Below are positions 1 to 10,494 of a DNA stretch of 64,000 bases, piece after piece. The DNA is from Symbiodinium natans (Eukaryota; Sar; Dinophyceae; Suessiales; Symbiodiniaceae), in NCBI GenBank assembly GCA_905221605.1, contig CAJNDS010000742.1, positions 1 to 64,000 on the forward strand, read 5' to 3'. Every line of letters starts with the position of its first letter. Within the stretch, counting starts at the first letter, position 1. The notes beneath the pieces were generated by a model. It saw only the letters and a program-made list of their open reading frames with translations, was not told the DNA's origin and did not search any database. A program made the position numbers and the translations under genes.

Positions 1-87
1 GGTTTAGGGTTTAGGGTTTAGGGTTTAGGGTTTAGGGTTTAGGGTTTAGGGTTTAGGGTTTAGGGTTTAGGGTTTAGGGTTTAGGGT
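1..87 (+). repeat. TTTAGGG telomeric-type array, block 1
   Basis: About twelve perfect TTTAGGG units open the window. TTTAGGG is the plant-type telomere unit also reported for dinoflagellates. The G-rich strand is on the plus strand at the left edge. A true left chromosome end would read CCCTAAA on the plus strand, so this block is better read as interstitial, or as a right-hand end placed at a contig break. Confidence 0.95.
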
Positions 88-370
88 GTAGCATTGGTCA
101 GCTGAACGCAAAAGTGTGAAGACATGCTCCCCGAGGCCACCCAAACAATACTCATCACGAAACCAAACCGGAGCCAGCCAAAGCCAAGCCAGCCATTCAA
201 ATCTCACATATCGAACATGTTCAGAGCACACTAAGATAAAACACTGCGAAAGCTTGGGATATGTGCGAGTCGTGAACACTTGCCGAACTTGAGGCGAGCT
301 GTTGGCGATTTCTTGGGGGGGCCACTTGGGAACAGTGGCTGATTGGGACACTAGGAAGTCGGAGATCATC

Positions 371-463
371 TGGGGGGGGAGGGGGGAGGAGAGAGCGAGA
401 GGGAGAGGAAGAGGGAGAGGGGAGGGGAAGGGAAAGGGAGAGGGAGAGGGGGGAGAGGGAGGT
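371..463 (+). repeat. Homopurine tract
   Basis: About 93 bases are almost all G and A, in GGGAGA and GGGGA runs. Mirror-like purine tracts of this length can form triplex or quadruplex DNA and are often assembly-unstable. The open frames across it, on both strands, are low-complexity by-products. The rest of 88-526 shows nothing I can assign. Confidence 0.8.
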
Positions 464-526
464 GTTAGTTTTTCGCTAACATGGTTTGAAAGAGAGATAT
501 CCAGGTTTCGAACTTCGTGTAAGCTA

Positions 527-573
527 AACCCTATACAAACCCTATAAACCCTATAAACCCTGCACCCTATAAA
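527..573 (-). repeat. Degenerate C-strand telomere-like tract
   Basis: The plus strand carries several AAACCCTATA and AAACCCTG units, which are diverged TTTAGGG repeats in the opposite orientation to the other left-hand arrays. A similar tract lies at about 61190-61230. Confidence 0.6.
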
Positions 574-574
574 C

Positions 575-775
575 GCTCGCCGCCCAGTCACGCGGCTTTG
601 CTTCTCCCGAAAGGAGCTGCTGGAAGGTGCCGGTCACAGCAAGCAGCCTTTCCCTCACGGCCCCCTCGTGCCGGTTCAGGCGGCGTGCCACGTGGTAGAC
701 CATGTCCCCTTGGCGGGTGGCTGCCTGAGACATGAATTCGCCAGTTTCATGCTGCCCCTTGTAGCTTTAGCTCGC
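575..775 (-). other. Coding-like fragment, unrecognised
   Basis: On the minus strand an open frame of about 60 residues has the mixed, charged composition of real protein (for example GDMVYHVARRLNR and LLAVTGTFQQLLSGEAK) rather than low complexity. It has no partner domain I recognise, and no clear start or splice sites. It could be an exon or a pseudogene piece trapped between telomeric blocks. Neighbouring DNA from 776 to about 950 also has coding-like patches in other frames. Confidence 0.25.
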
Positions 776-1189
776 TGAGCTTCTGGCAGTCAACTCCTGC
801 TGCAACCAAGCCCTTGCGCATGCCCACTGCACCGCCTGCATGCCGAAACGCTCGAACAACACAGCGGCCATGACGTCGAGTCTCTACTGCCTGCACACTG
901 GGCACGTAGGAGACCAGGCAGGTCGCGCACCGGCACCCCTTCACGGCCCCTGGGAGCCCACCCCCCCACCCCCCCCACCACCCCCACCCCCCCACCAACC
1001 CCCACCCCCTCCCAGTCGGGGGCACAAGGCAAAGGATCCCCCCCCTCAGGTTTTGCGCAGGGGACGGTCTGGGCCGAAGGGCCCTCTCACAGAAAATTCA
1101 GGGCGTGAGTGCAGGTTTTGCAAGAACCCCCCCCCACGCCGAGAACGAAACTCACCCTTGCAGAGGGCTTCCTGTCAGCTCAGGGCCAG

Positions 1190-1330
1190 CAGGGCAGGGC
1201 CAGCAGCAGGGCCAGCAGGGCCAGCAGGGCCAGCAGGGCCAGCAGGGCCAAGCAGGGGCCAGCAGGGCCAGCAAGGCCAGGCTCGGGCAGGGCCAGGCCA
1301 GGGTCAGGGCCAAGCCAGGAAAGAGCCGGT
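1190..1330 (+). repeat. GGCCAGCAG minisatellite
   Basis: A 9-bp unit GGCCAGCAG is repeated head to tail with drift. It produces collagen-like Gly-Pro-Ala and Gln-Gly-Gln reading frames in several phases; I do not treat these as genes. C-rich runs precede it at about 960-1015. Confidence 0.8.
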
Positions 1331-1561
1331 CAGGGCCCAGCCCACAGGGCCAGTGCCAGCACCCAGAGGTTGCCAGGAATTGAAAAAGGATCCCCTGGAG
1401 TTTTTTTTTTTCTATCTGAGACGAGCTAGGCGACTCTAGCTAGGCGACCCTCTCAGGAGTGTGCCTGGCAGGCTCTGCAGCCTAGCAGAGCCTGCCGTGG
1501 TCTCGCTGAGCGCTCGACTGCGCCCGCCTACCCCAACAGAGATGAGAGGGGTGGCGGGCGG

Positions 1562-2039
1562 GTTTAGGGTTTAGGGTTTAGGGTTTAGGGTTTAGGGTTT
1601 AGGGTTTAGGGTTTAGGGTTTAGGGTTTAGGGTTTAGGGTTTAGGGTTTAGGGTTTAGGGTTTAGGGTTTAGGGCTTAGGGTTTACGGTTTAGGGTTTAG
1701 GGGGTTTTAGGGTTTAGGGTTTCGGGTTTAGGGGTTTAGGGTTTAGGGGGTTTTAGGGTTTAGGGTTTAGGGGGTTTTAGGGTTTAGGGTTTAGGGTTTA
1801 GGGCTTAGGGCTTAGGGCTTAGGGCTTAGGGCTTAGGGCTTAGGGCTTAGGGTTTACGGTTTAGGGTTTAGGGGGTTTAGGGGGTTTTAGGGTTTAGGGT
1901 TTCGGGTTTAGGGGTTTAGGGTTTAGGGGTTTAGGGTTTAGGGGGTTTTAGGGTTTAGGCTTCAGGGGGTTTTAGGGTTTAGGGTTTAGGGTTTCGGGGG
2001 TTTTAGGGTTTAGGGTTTAGGGGGTTTTAGGGTTTAGGG
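1562..2039 (+). repeat. TTTAGGG array with variant units, block 2
   Basis: The array starts as perfect TTTAGGG and decays into variants with TTTCGGG, TTTACGG and extra G/T (GGGGGTTTTAGGG). A homogeneous run of seven CTTAGGG units lies at about 1801-1850. The array is cut at 2039/2040 by the left LTR of the retrotransposon. Confidence 0.95.
2035..2039. other. Target-site duplication, left copy
   Basis: The last five bases before the LTR are TAGGG, and the first five after the right LTR (10727-10731) are also TAGGG. If the telomeric array had simply continued, TTTAG would be expected after GGG. The observed phase slip is exactly a 5-bp duplication, the size copia-type integrases usually make. 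Confidence 0.8.
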
Positions 2040-2263
2040 TACGGGGGGAAACCGAAGGGGGACGAGAAACCGAACAGTCAACCCCAACAGAAACCCTTGA
2101 TTTCCCTGGATCAACCACACAACAAACCCAAACCACAGGGCACTCACCTTTTACTACCAGGCACATGGCCCAGTCTTGAGCCAAACATGTTTTTTTCCGG
2201 GTTCATTAACCCTTTCAACTCTCAACACTAACTCTTTTCTACAATACCAGCAGCAGCTCCGCA
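2040..2263 (-). repeat. 3' LTR
   Basis: This is the downstream LTR in the minus-strand sense. The sense ends are TGCGGAG...CCCCGTA. Relative to the 5' LTR it carries an insertion/substitution around 2180-2195 and a change in the TTAATAAACC segment to TTAATGAACC. It contains CTTGAGCCAAA at 2175-2185 (sense TTTGGCTCAAG), the 3' part of the dinoflagellate spliced leader. Confidence 0.9.
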
Positions 2264-2275
2264 CTCCCCCTGTCC
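2264..2275 (-). promoter_or_regulatory. Polypurine tract
   Basis: The sense strand reads GGACAGGGGGAG directly against the TGCGG start of the 3' LTR. This is the expected position and composition of the plus-strand priming site of an LTR retroelement. Confidence 0.8.
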
Positions 2276-2635
2276 TAGGATTTCCTAGGACACATTGGAG
2301 ATGCAGATCTTTGGCCAAAAACTGCCATTAGGACAGCAGCCAGCTGCTTGAAATGCACAATATGGTTTTACGTCTACCAGGACGAAATTATAGCACATTG
2401 GCTAAATCCACTAACCATAGAGAATCTTTTTTTCACCATGATCCTCTCATCACTGAAGACTCCTTGGCCTTCTTCACCACAAACCGTGGTCTTCGCTACG
2501 CGAAAAGCTACTGACTTCTACTATCAGGGATTTCCATACCCTTAATAGTAACCACCACATTTGTCAGCACATTGGCTGTTCCAGCGCACCTGTCTCCAGA
2601 AACAGAAAAACCATCCCTTCATCCATACCATCCAA
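2276..2635. other. Non-coding 3' segment of LTR element
   Basis: About 360 bp lie between the stop codon of the giant ORF and the polypurine tract. I see no gene. It is presumably the 3' untranslated part of the element transcript. Confidence 0.6.
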
Positions 2636-5600
2636 TCACTTCTTTTTCCGATTGTTGGCAATCTTGAGGTGAAGTTGCAGCAGAATATACTCCAGGTCCG
2701 AAACTGCAAGAACAGGATCCTGTACGCCCCTTTGAATTGAGGATACCAATCCTTCTCTTTTTGCGTCCTCAATCGCTTGGCAAGATTGACCCAGCTCTGC
2801 ACTCACAGCTGTAGACGCTTGCGCATCCACATCAGGAGGACGATCCTTTTCCTCAGGACCTTTCACCACCACCACTTCTCCCTTTTTGGGACTCTGACTT
2901 TTCTCCTTCTTCTTCGCCTTTCCACCGACGTTCGACTTTGTGCGCATTTTCGAGGCTTTTTCCCCTGCAGAAACCGCCGCATTGGATGATGATCCACTCT
3001 TCTCAATGGTCGCCGGCATCTTCTTCGGCTTTGGAACCAGGAGAGTGTAAGGATCTTCGATAACTGCAGTTTTCCTCTTCTTTTTAACCTTTTTTGCCTC
3101 CTCCTCAACGACAACCTCCGTCTCAGAAGTCTCAACCACCTCCTTTTCGGCAGGAATATCTTTGCTGGACTCCCTTTCTAGGGACCTCTTCTTGCCCCTT
3201 TTGGGATCTTTTTCTTCTTCCACGTTGGCTCGCTCGAACCATATCCTCAGGTCATTGACCCATTCTTCCACCTCCTCGAGCGAAACCTCATACGACTTCA
3301 CTACTTCGTGAAGTTCCAGCACGGACAACATATCGTCGGTCCACGAAACCCATTCTCTATCCATCTGGTCAGCATCTCCATTGAACTTCAGGAGTTTGAA
3401 CAGTGGGTCCGCCTCTGCTCGAGCCAAATCTGTTTTGCCATTCGACAGAAATGAAATCGCTTCCATCAACAGTTCCGACATTTTGGTGTCATCGTCATAC
3501 GTCACGGAATACTCCTCACCATCATCGAACTGTTCAGGAGAGATCTCCTCTTCCCCACCTTTTGCACCAGAACTTCTCCTTGGACCATCCCTTGGGGGCG
3601 TCCTCGGAGACCTTGGCCTCTGTTCATTCAGCGGATCACCATGCTCAAAAACACACCTGTCACCATAACGACACTTCCCAGACTGAGCAAACTGAATGCA
3701 CCTCACACCAGTTGCATCATGCGAGAACGCACACGTCTTTCCAGCGAAACACTGTCTCCCCGCCACATAGTATTTGCACCAATACGAATGCAGCACCACA
3801 TCATCTTCTGAATGGATGAATTTGCAGTCTTCACCAAATTTGCAGCGATCTTTTCCCTTACTGAACCAATAGCAGAAGCCTTTCTTCCTCTTCTCCAAGC
3901 GCTCCGCCTCGAACCGGTCCATAGGGCGATTCTGCTCTACATGAACATTGCCATGTGCCGGAGAACTGCTCCCTTCACCCCAGGTGCTATCAGTATTTGA
4001 TGCTTGGAGTACAGCTGGAAAACCTGGCCTTGGTCCTACCACCTTCATGATTGGTTTTCCGCCAGCTCCTGAGCCACACTGAGACGATCCAAAAACATTG
4101 AACTTCTTCATGAAGGCTTTCCTAGTGCCGATCTTCTGCACCCTTTTGATTGGACGCTTCATTGTTCCAACCTTGCATCCAGATACGTTCAAACGACACA
4201 ACCTCCTATACCCAGCTCTATATCCCTTTTTCGAAAGAGCCATAAGGATTTTAGAGGCAGTAACATTCTCCACCTCTACCTTTTCCAACGATCCCTCACT
4301 TCCCGGAACAAACCCCTCCAGCCCATCCATATCTGAAGACCTTTCCATCTTTTTTGACACCACTTCGTCGAGGTAGTCTTCAGAGATCCAGGGTAAGTTC
4401 CTCTTAGAGGAAGGATTGTCACCATTGTTTGGTCCTTCACCAGGATACCCTTTTGTGCTGTCAAAGATCTTCCCAGTAGTGCGGTCCTGCGTAGAGAAGT
4501 TGGAAGCAACACGAGAGTACACTGACCACAAGAAAATCCTTGTGCCCGCCAGTCTTGACGACCCACTGGATGTCTCCTCTTCCGGAGAGACTTCTGGCGC
4601 TTTGCCATCCTTCCCAGTGTCACCAAGTGTCTCACCTCCAGCATCTTCAATAGGAATAAGGGATTCATTGTTCCCTTGATCTAGTACCGCATCTTGTTGA
4701 TCGGGGATCTCCAGCACCATTCCTGTAGGATCCACTTCCTCATCCGCATCGTCGTCCATTCTTCTCCAGAGAACTTCCAATTGATCAGCGCAGGTCGCTG
4801 CCTGAAGGAACTCCATCATTTGATCCCTCCCGTGCTGCCAGAGAAATTCGGAATTCACCACTGTCCCTTGGCCTCCAAGTCTAAGGAATGGAGCGACCAG
4901 ATTGGCTACCCTTGCCATAAGTTCCACATGAACTTCCATGCCTGGACTGCGACTCCAATCATAGGCTATTGCCTCCATAGCAGTTCCAAACTTTTCAGTA
5001 TTTCTGAATTCCTTTTCCAGGCCAGGAGAAAGCAGTGCACCCATCACCGAAAGAGGATAATTTCCCACCACCGGCAAGCACGGATTGTCATGGAACGAAT
5101 GATGCAAATCACAATAATATCCTTGATCTCTCCTTTCAAAAAGAAGTCTCCCAGTATTCAACTGGGCATTCAGTTCATCCACTTGAACCATTTCAGCACA
5201 TATTCTCTGTGCTGTGTACGCCATTGCTGGCCAGATGGAACGATCGGTCAGACCACGACGCATAACCCAATCAGTTGTTGGCGACTGAATCAGCGTCCTT
5301 GGATCATACACCAGAACTACCATCGCACCGTCACCCATTGACTGATCAGCATCGTCCTCCAGTGCCAGGTTCTCATCCTGTTCGCTTGCACCCTCGGATG
5401 ACATGCTAATAACCAAATTTCGATCCATCTTATTGGACCCTTTTTGGCAGTCTCTTTGCCCCACCGGCAACTTGCCAACTGCAACCTTCCAATAAATCCG
5501 ATTCAGAAGACCTTTAACCAGCAATTGCTGAGGAACATTCTTCACCGGACGAACATCCAATGTCTTCGCACCATCACCATGGAGTTCATTGCTCCCACCT

Positions 5601-8600
5601 TCTCCTTCGTTTTGGTCAGTCTCCTCGCCAGGAATTTGCACTGCTCCTTCCAGCGCCGTCTCCTGTCCAGCCACTTCTTGCCCAGGAAGAACTTGAGCGC
5701 CTTCAGATACATTCACCTGTCCAGCAACACCTTGCCCAGGTAAAACCTCATCCGTGGAGCCCACCGCCAGCGAACCAACTATAACTGAGCCATCCCTTGC
5801 TCTTTTTTGAGACTGTTCAGTTCGACGAGAAGGTTGTGGTAGCGAAAAAACTTGAGAAGTCACTTCTTGGCGGGTCTCCCCCCGCGACGCTTTGTCGCGT
5901 TCTTTGCCAAGGTGAACCGATTTTTTCTGCCCGTCATTGGGGCCGGAAGAACCACCCATCGGAACATTGCCACGAATCGCAGTTCTCTGTGAATCCCTTT
6001 CTTGCAAAAGGATTTCCCGCATGCGGTGCACAGCATTGGTCTCTTCCTCGCTTGAATCGCTTGAGGAAGCGGCATAAGAAACCAAAGCCTCCGCCTGATC
6101 ATCATCGTCCACCACATCTGCCCACGCTCTGCTGAACCGATACGACAACCCACCACGAGGCTTCAGAACTAGTTCCAGTGGTTTTGGTTTCTCCACCACT
6201 TCCGCCGGTTGCGCTCGTTGCTGTGAACGAGAGCGTGGCACCTGTCGCACCTGTTTTTTGTCCAGCAAGGGCCTTCCCCTTTTCACAGGGTTTGATATTG
6301 ACCGATATTTTTTTGTTGGTGGGTTCACCGGTGGCATTCCAACTCCCACCAACTTCAGCTTCTGTACGCACAGTGGAGACCTCTGCGCAAGCGTCCAAGC
6401 GTCACGGTACTTGACCTTATCAAAAAGCTCCCGATAGGAGCCTCTCGGCATCGTTTTTGAACCGGAGCCTTCAGCTTCACGCACCTGAGTGAGGGTTCGC
6501 ACCGCCGCTCTTCCAGTCCCTTTGTTCCCAGAAGATTGTTGTACCCGTACAGATGCATCAGAAGGAACTGCCTTTTCCGGTCCTCCCGGTCGATATCGGA
6601 CCTCACCCACCAATTGCAGAATTTTGCATGCGGTCACCTTGTTGATTCCTTTGTCAACCAAATCTTCCACAAAGATGAACTCTTGCAAGTCCGACACATT
6701 GGTCACACCAAGGGTAATCATCACCTCACTTACATGAGGGGTATACACCCACAGGTGTTCGTTGCGAGCCATCCAATTTTCAATTGGCTCCTCTGGATTG
6801 TGAAGCTGAGTACTAGTGGATGCAGCCACCGAATTCTTTTGCTCATCAGCTTCTTCTTCATCCAGAATACCCTTTTCACCATCTTTTTGTGACACATTGG
6901 TCATTTGCAGCGCTTTTGGTGCCGAGGAGGACGAAGATTCTGCTCCCCCACTTACCGGTGGTTGAAAAGCGTTCCTGTCGGGAATCTCCAATCCCCTTCC
7001 CCTTTGAAAGGACACATGGTTTGCCACATTCACCAAATGCTTCAACTGGGTCAGCCGGTCCTCAGACATCTCTTCGTGAGAATACTTGCAGCCAAATCGC
7101 ACACGACATCTCCCTTTGAGATAGTAGTCGAAACAGCAATGGTGGAACCCCGCGTCCCTTAGTGCCTTCCTGGAAGCATTGTCCCAAGATTTGCCAGGCT
7201 CCCAAGTCCCTTCCAATGCCATGTCATCGTCGTGGAGATACCTGCACGCAGTCCCATATTTACAACCACTTTGATTGTAATACAGACACAGCCGTTTCTT
7301 CGTTTCACCCAGCGTAGGCTCACCTTTTGATGTCCCTTTGCCATAGTTGTACTGGGCACGGAAGGCCGAATCCTCCCGCTCCTGCTGCACCTCATCCACT
7401 GTACCTTCATCAGTTGGAGGGCCACCGATGTCCCCATCCTCGTCACCAGTTTTTTGGCTGTTCTTTGGCTCAGTTGGCTCTCCTTCAGGCCACCCTTCAC
7501 CGTAGCGACGATGTTCATAGGAACACCCATCTCCATTTCGACACCTCCCTTGATTGAAGAACTTGCACAGCTTGCTGTATCCAGGTGACACAGTCTTCGG
7601 AGTCGTGTGAGCCTTTTTGTACTGATCGGGATCCATATAGGCTTCTATTGGCCTGTTTTCCCTCTTACTCATCTCCTCGATTGCACCATCAAGCTCTTGC
7701 AGAAATCGCTTGGTGTCCAACCACAGCTCGTTCCAAAGCTCATCTTTCCCTTTGCTCAGCAAAATTGCCACCGCTTCACCCACGACTGGTCCACTAAATC
7801 TTCTTTTCTTGCGTGCCAGTTCGTAGAGCGCGTCGTGGTACTGCTTCCGGGAAAAAGTGGTTGTTCCTTCCACACCGACACGTTCTTTCTCCTCAGGCTT
7901 CCAATCATCACTTAGCAAGATGTTGTATGCGCTCCGAGCCTCAATATTCAGGAATGCATGATCTGCGATACACTCCACAATCACGTCCATTGGACGACTC
8001 AGCAACATCCCAGTGATTTTGCCCACATAGTCATTATCTATTGTTTCATCTTCCAGGAGATTTCGACAGATTTTTTCTCCATAGAGCTGTTTCTGCTCAG
8101 CCTCCTCTTGTTCCTTAGAGGATGCTTTTGACTCGGCAAACCACTCACGAGACTGCTGTTCTTCCGACTTCCAGTCCCATTGACCATCGGAACCTTTGTA
8201 CCATTGACCAGTCTGCCATGAGCCTGTCCACCATGTACCCCAGCCGCTGTCCTTCCATTTGCGCAGCGTTGAAGAGGAATCCTCCTCGTCCTCTTCCAAA
8301 ACCAGAAAGGTGTCCAAGATTATGGTACCATCATCTTCCACTCGTTTCACTGTTCCATTGACAGTGTCACCAAATTTGAACTGATGTACATTGTTCCCTC
8401 CTGCAGGAACCAATACATTTATATCACCATGGTCCAAAAAGGCTCCATACCCATTGATGCAGCGCACTAGACCAATGATCCCATCTCCCTCTTGATAGCA
8501 ATGTGTCCCAGGTGATTCCAAGGCTCCCGCTCGGGGCACTTTCTTTGCATGCTCTTCAGAAACCATCTCTGTATCATCGGCTCCTGGCGCATCCTTTGTC

Positions 8601-10441
8601 TTCACCTTTGGGTCACACTGCTCGTCCTGCTCCACGAGTCCCACAAGCTCATCTTTTTTGTGCTCCTGGATTTCAGGACCTCCCTTTTTCTCTGCCAAAG
8701 GCTTTGCCTCATCTGCTTCAGTTCGCTCGGTGTCGACTTCCGGTGAACTTCCAGACGGCAACGCTTCTCCCTTCATGGGAGTGGACCCATCATTGGAGTC
8801 CTTTGTCACACCTTCTGCAGCAGGCAAATTTTCTTCCACTGCAGGGCGATTGAGTTGATCATCCACGGCAGGCACACTTTCTTCCACCGCAGGCTCCTTT
8901 GGTTCCATGGTTTCCAAAGGAGAATTGCCACCATCATTGACCACAGCTGCCTCATTGGCTCCGGTGTAGCCCTTGTCATTTCGTTCCTCGCGGCTAACTT
9001 CAGGTTGCACCAGTGCGTCCACCTGTGAACCTCCATCATCAGCTGCTGCGGAGACCTGCGCCCCATTGTTGCAGTCGCCCGTGGAACGTAACACCATATG
9101 CACCTCAACCCGTGCCTCCTTCGCACTCCAGGTACTATCTGGCGCATCGACCCGCGCTTCATTGGCGCTCCAGGCCTCATCTTTCCGATCAACCGTGTCT
9201 CCAGCAGTTTCAGAAGTTTCCTTTTCCCTTTGAATGGCAGAATTCTCGGCACCAAACGAAGAGACCTCCTCAGTCGTAATGCACAACTTTTTCCCTTCGT
9301 CATCCAAATCTCCAGGGCCATCTTCCTGAACGACAGGCACCACATCCACCACTCGCACATTGGGCATTTTTTCTTCTGGACCCACCGATTCCACCGCTGC
9401 CACACCCTCAGAAAGCGCCTCCATTTCTTCCCGATCCAGATGTTGAGCTTCAGCGATGTCTGCTCGGTTTCCAGAAATCCCCTCTTCATCAGGAGAACCC
9501 GAGGTCGGGGCGTCACCACCACCCCTAGGACCGCTATCCCCGATAGTAGAGGAAAAATCCTTTTCACTTACACTATTTACACCGCTGTTCACACTTTCCA
9601 TGCTACCCTGCTGTGCCCTAGAAGACTCAGTAGGTGACGAGGACGAGGTAGCACCCAGCGCTGGCTCATCTTCCACAGGGACAATGCCCCTTCCAACACC
9701 TGGCACCTCACTATTTCCAGCCATTCCAGTCTTCTTAGGCAACACCCATTGGGTATCTCCAGTGTCCAAGCAGTAAAGATACTCTCTCCCATCCTCGTGA
9801 AAATGGCGTTCCCATGTCTTCCCATCGCAGTCGATGATTGGAAGGTCAGCAGCTTGAGACACTTTGCCTCCACCATCAGCGTATAAGTCTTCATCTGACT
9901 CTTGCTGTATTCTTGCTGCCTCCAATTCCAGGATTTCTCCTTCGCTCATCACCATAGCAACAGGAACGACTCCTTCTGCGTCCCCAACGACGAGGATACT
10001 GCTTTTTGTCGCAGCAACAGGCGCAGTTTCTTCCGCTTCACCTGTCAACAGATCACCACTTTCAGCCGCGAAACTCACTTTGTTGCGAGCTCGCTTGGAA
10101 ACAGGGATAACATCCCCAACCAGTTCTGTCTGGCACCCTTGCTCCACCATCTTTGACGTAGAGGAGCTTGTTGTTGGCGCTCCCGTTGATTCAGCAGATT
10201 CCGCAGCTCGAAGAAGATGCCCATGTTTGCTCAGAAGGCGCAGCAAAACTGCTTCCATCTGGTCTTCCAGTCCTTCCACCGCCGGCTTCTCTTCGCCACG
10301 CATACCACCAACATCAACCAGAGCTTCCACATTGGGAACAACTTTTTCACCCGTTGCAGACCTTTTGACACCACCTTCACCTTGGTCGCCCACATTGGAG
10401 CTCGATGATGCCGCACCAGTCCGTAACCAGTTGGTCGCCAT
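2636..10441 (-). CDS. Giant WW / S1-like / six-CCCH protein of LTR element
   Basis: One uninterrupted frame of 2,601 residues starts at an ATG 53 nt after the primer site. Visible domains in order: a WW motif (W-x22-W-x2-P, about residues 208-234); an S1/OB-like segment with INGYGAFLDHG (about 648-712); three CCCH zinc fingers (about 955-978, 1048-1072 and 1099-1122); and three more (about 2187-2211, 2217-2240 and 2245-2265), all near C-x7-9-C-x5-C-x3-H. Acidic, Ser/Thr-rich and Lys-rich linkers fill the rest, and the C-terminus is basic. RNA-binding domains in a gag position suggest a nucleocapsid-like, RNA-packaging role, but I recognise no retroviral capsid fold. There is no protease, integrase or RT motif. 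An open frame this long argues for recent selection or very recent insertion. Alternative: a captured host RNA-binding gene. Confidence 0.85.
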   Translation of the reverse strand: MATNWLRTGAASSSSNVGDQGEGGVKRSATGEKVVPNVEALVDVGGMRGEEKPAVEGLEDQMEAVLLRLLSKHGHLLRAAESAESTGAPTTSSSTSKMVEQGCQTELVGDVIPVSKRARNKVSFAAESGDLLTGEAEETAPVAATKSSILVVGDAEGVVPVAMVMSEGEILELEAARIQQESDEDLYADGGGKVSQAADLPIIDCDGKTWERHFHEDGREYLYCLDTGDTQWVLPKKTGMAGNSEVPGVGRGIVPVEDEPALGATSSSSPTESSRAQQGSMESVNSGVNSVSEKDFSSTIGDSGPRGGGDAPTSGSPDEEGISGNRADIAEAQHLDREEMEALSEGVAAVESVGPEEKMPNVRVVDVVPVVQEDGPGDLDDEGKKLCITTEEVSSFGAENSAIQREKETSETAGDTVDRKDEAWSANEARVDAPDSTWSAKEARVEVHMVLRSTGDCNNGAQVSAAADDGGSQVDALVQPEVSREERNDKGYTGANEAAVVNDGGNSPLETMEPKEPAVEESVPAVDDQLNRPAVEENLPAAEGVTKDSNDGSTPMKGEALPSGSSPEVDTERTEADEAKPLAEKKGGPEIQEHKKDELVGLVEQDEQCDPKVKTKDAPGADDTEMVSEEHAKKVPRAGALESPGTHCYQEGDGIIGLVRCINGYGAFLDHGDINVLVPAGGNNVHQFKFGDTVNGTVKRVEDDGTIILDTFLVLEEDEEDSSSTLRKWKDSGWGTWWTGSWQTGQWYKGSDGQWDWKSEEQQSREWFAESKASSKEQEEAEQKQLYGEKICRNLLEDETIDNDYVGKITGMLLSRPMDVIVECIADHAFLNIEARSAYNILLSDDWKPEEKERVGVEGTTTFSRKQYHDALYELARKKRRFSGPVVGEAVAILLSKGKDELWNELWLDTKRFLQELDGAIEEMSKRENRPIEAYMDPDQYKKAHTTPKTVSPGYSKLCKFFNQGRCRNGDGCSYEHRRYGEGWPEGEPTEPKNSQKTGDEDGDIGGPPTDEGTVDEVQQEREDSAFRAQYNYGKGTSKGEPTLGETKKRLCLYYNQSGCKYGTACRYLHDDDMALEGTWEPGKSWDNASRKALRDAGFHHCCFDYYLKGRCRVRFGCKYSHEEMSEDRLTQLKHLVNVANHVSFQRGRGLEIPDRNAFQPPVSGGAESSSSSAPKALQMTNVSQKDGEKGILDEEEADEQKNSVAASTSTQLHNPEEPIENWMARNEHLWVYTPHVSEVMITLGVTNVSDLQEFIFVEDLVDKGINKVTACKILQLVGEVRYRPGGPEKAVPSDASVRVQQSSGNKGTGRAAVRTLTQVREAEGSGSKTMPRGSYRELFDKVKYRDAWTLAQRSPLCVQKLKLVGVGMPPVNPPTKKYRSISNPVKRGRPLLDKKQVRQVPRSRSQQRAQPAEVVEKPKPLELVLKPRGGLSYRFSRAWADVVDDDDQAEALVSYAASSSDSSEEETNAVHRMREILLQERDSQRTAIRGNVPMGGSSGPNDGQKKSVHLGKERDKASRGETRQEVTSQVFSLPQPSRRTEQSQKRARDGSVIVGSLAVGSTDEVLPGQGVAGQVNVSEGAQVLPGQEVAGQETALEGAVQIPGEETDQNEGEGGSNELHGDGAKTLDVRPVKNVPQQLLVKGLLNRIYWKVAVGKLPVGQRDCQKGSNKMDRNLVISMSSEGASEQDENLALEDDADQSMGDGAMVVLVYDPRTLIQSPTTDWVMRRGLTDRSIWPAMAYTAQRICAEMVQVDELNAQLNTGRLLFERRDQGYYCDLHHSFHDNPCLPVVGNYPLSVMGALLSPGLEKEFRNTEKFGTAMEAIAYDWSRSPGMEVHVELMARVANLVAPFLRLGGQGTVVNSEFLWQHGRDQMMEFLQAATCADQLEVLWRRMDDDADEEVDPTGMVLEIPDQQDAVLDQGNNESLIPIEDAGGETLGDTGKDGKAPEVSPEEETSSGSSRLAGTRIFLWSVYSRVASNFSTQDRTTGKIFDSTKGYPGEGPNNGDNPSSKRNLPWISEDYLDEVVSKKMERSSDMDGLEGFVPGSEGSLEKVEVENVTASKILMALSKKGYRAGYRRLCRLNVSGCKVGTMKRPIKRVQKIGTRKAFMKKFNVFGSSQCGSGAGGKPIMKVVGPRPGFPAVLQASNTDSTWGEGSSSPAHGNVHVEQNRPMDRFEAERLEKRKKGFCYWFSKGKDRCKFGEDCKFIHSEDDVVLHSYWCKYYVAGRQCFAGKTCAFSHDATGVRCIQFAQSGKCRYGDRCVFEHGDPLNEQRPRSPRTPPRDGPRRSSGAKGGEEEISPEQFDDGEEYSVTYDDDTKMSELLMEAISFLSNGKTDLARAEADPLFKLLKFNGDADQMDREWVSWTDDMLSVLELHEVVKSYEVSLEEVEEWVNDLRIWFERANVEEEKDPKRGKKRSLERESSKDIPAEKEVVETSETEVVVEEEAKKVKKKRKTAVIEDPYTLLVPKPKKMPATIEKSGSSSNAAVSAGEKASKMRTKSNVGGKAKKKEKSQSPKKGEVVVVKGPEEKDRPPDVDAQASTAVSAELGQSCQAIEDAKREGLVSSIQRGVQDPVLAVSDLEYILLQLHLKIANNRKKK

Positions 10442-10494
10442 GGCTTCAAACTTCCACCCTAAAGCCGAAACACAAACCGCAGGGAACCTAATTT

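Noticed and set aside
1-87. Left end of the window as a true chromosome terminus
   Set aside because: The G-rich strand lies on the plus strand at its 5' side, opposite to a real left telomere.
840-1439. Collagen-like Gly-Pro-Ala protein on the plus strand
   Set aside because: The frame is produced by a 9-bp GC-rich minisatellite and is open in several phases; composition is low complexity.
2777-10400. Plus-strand genes across the LTR element
   Set aside because: Many short plus-strand frames exist but they are antisense to the uninterrupted 2,601-codon ORF and lack domains.
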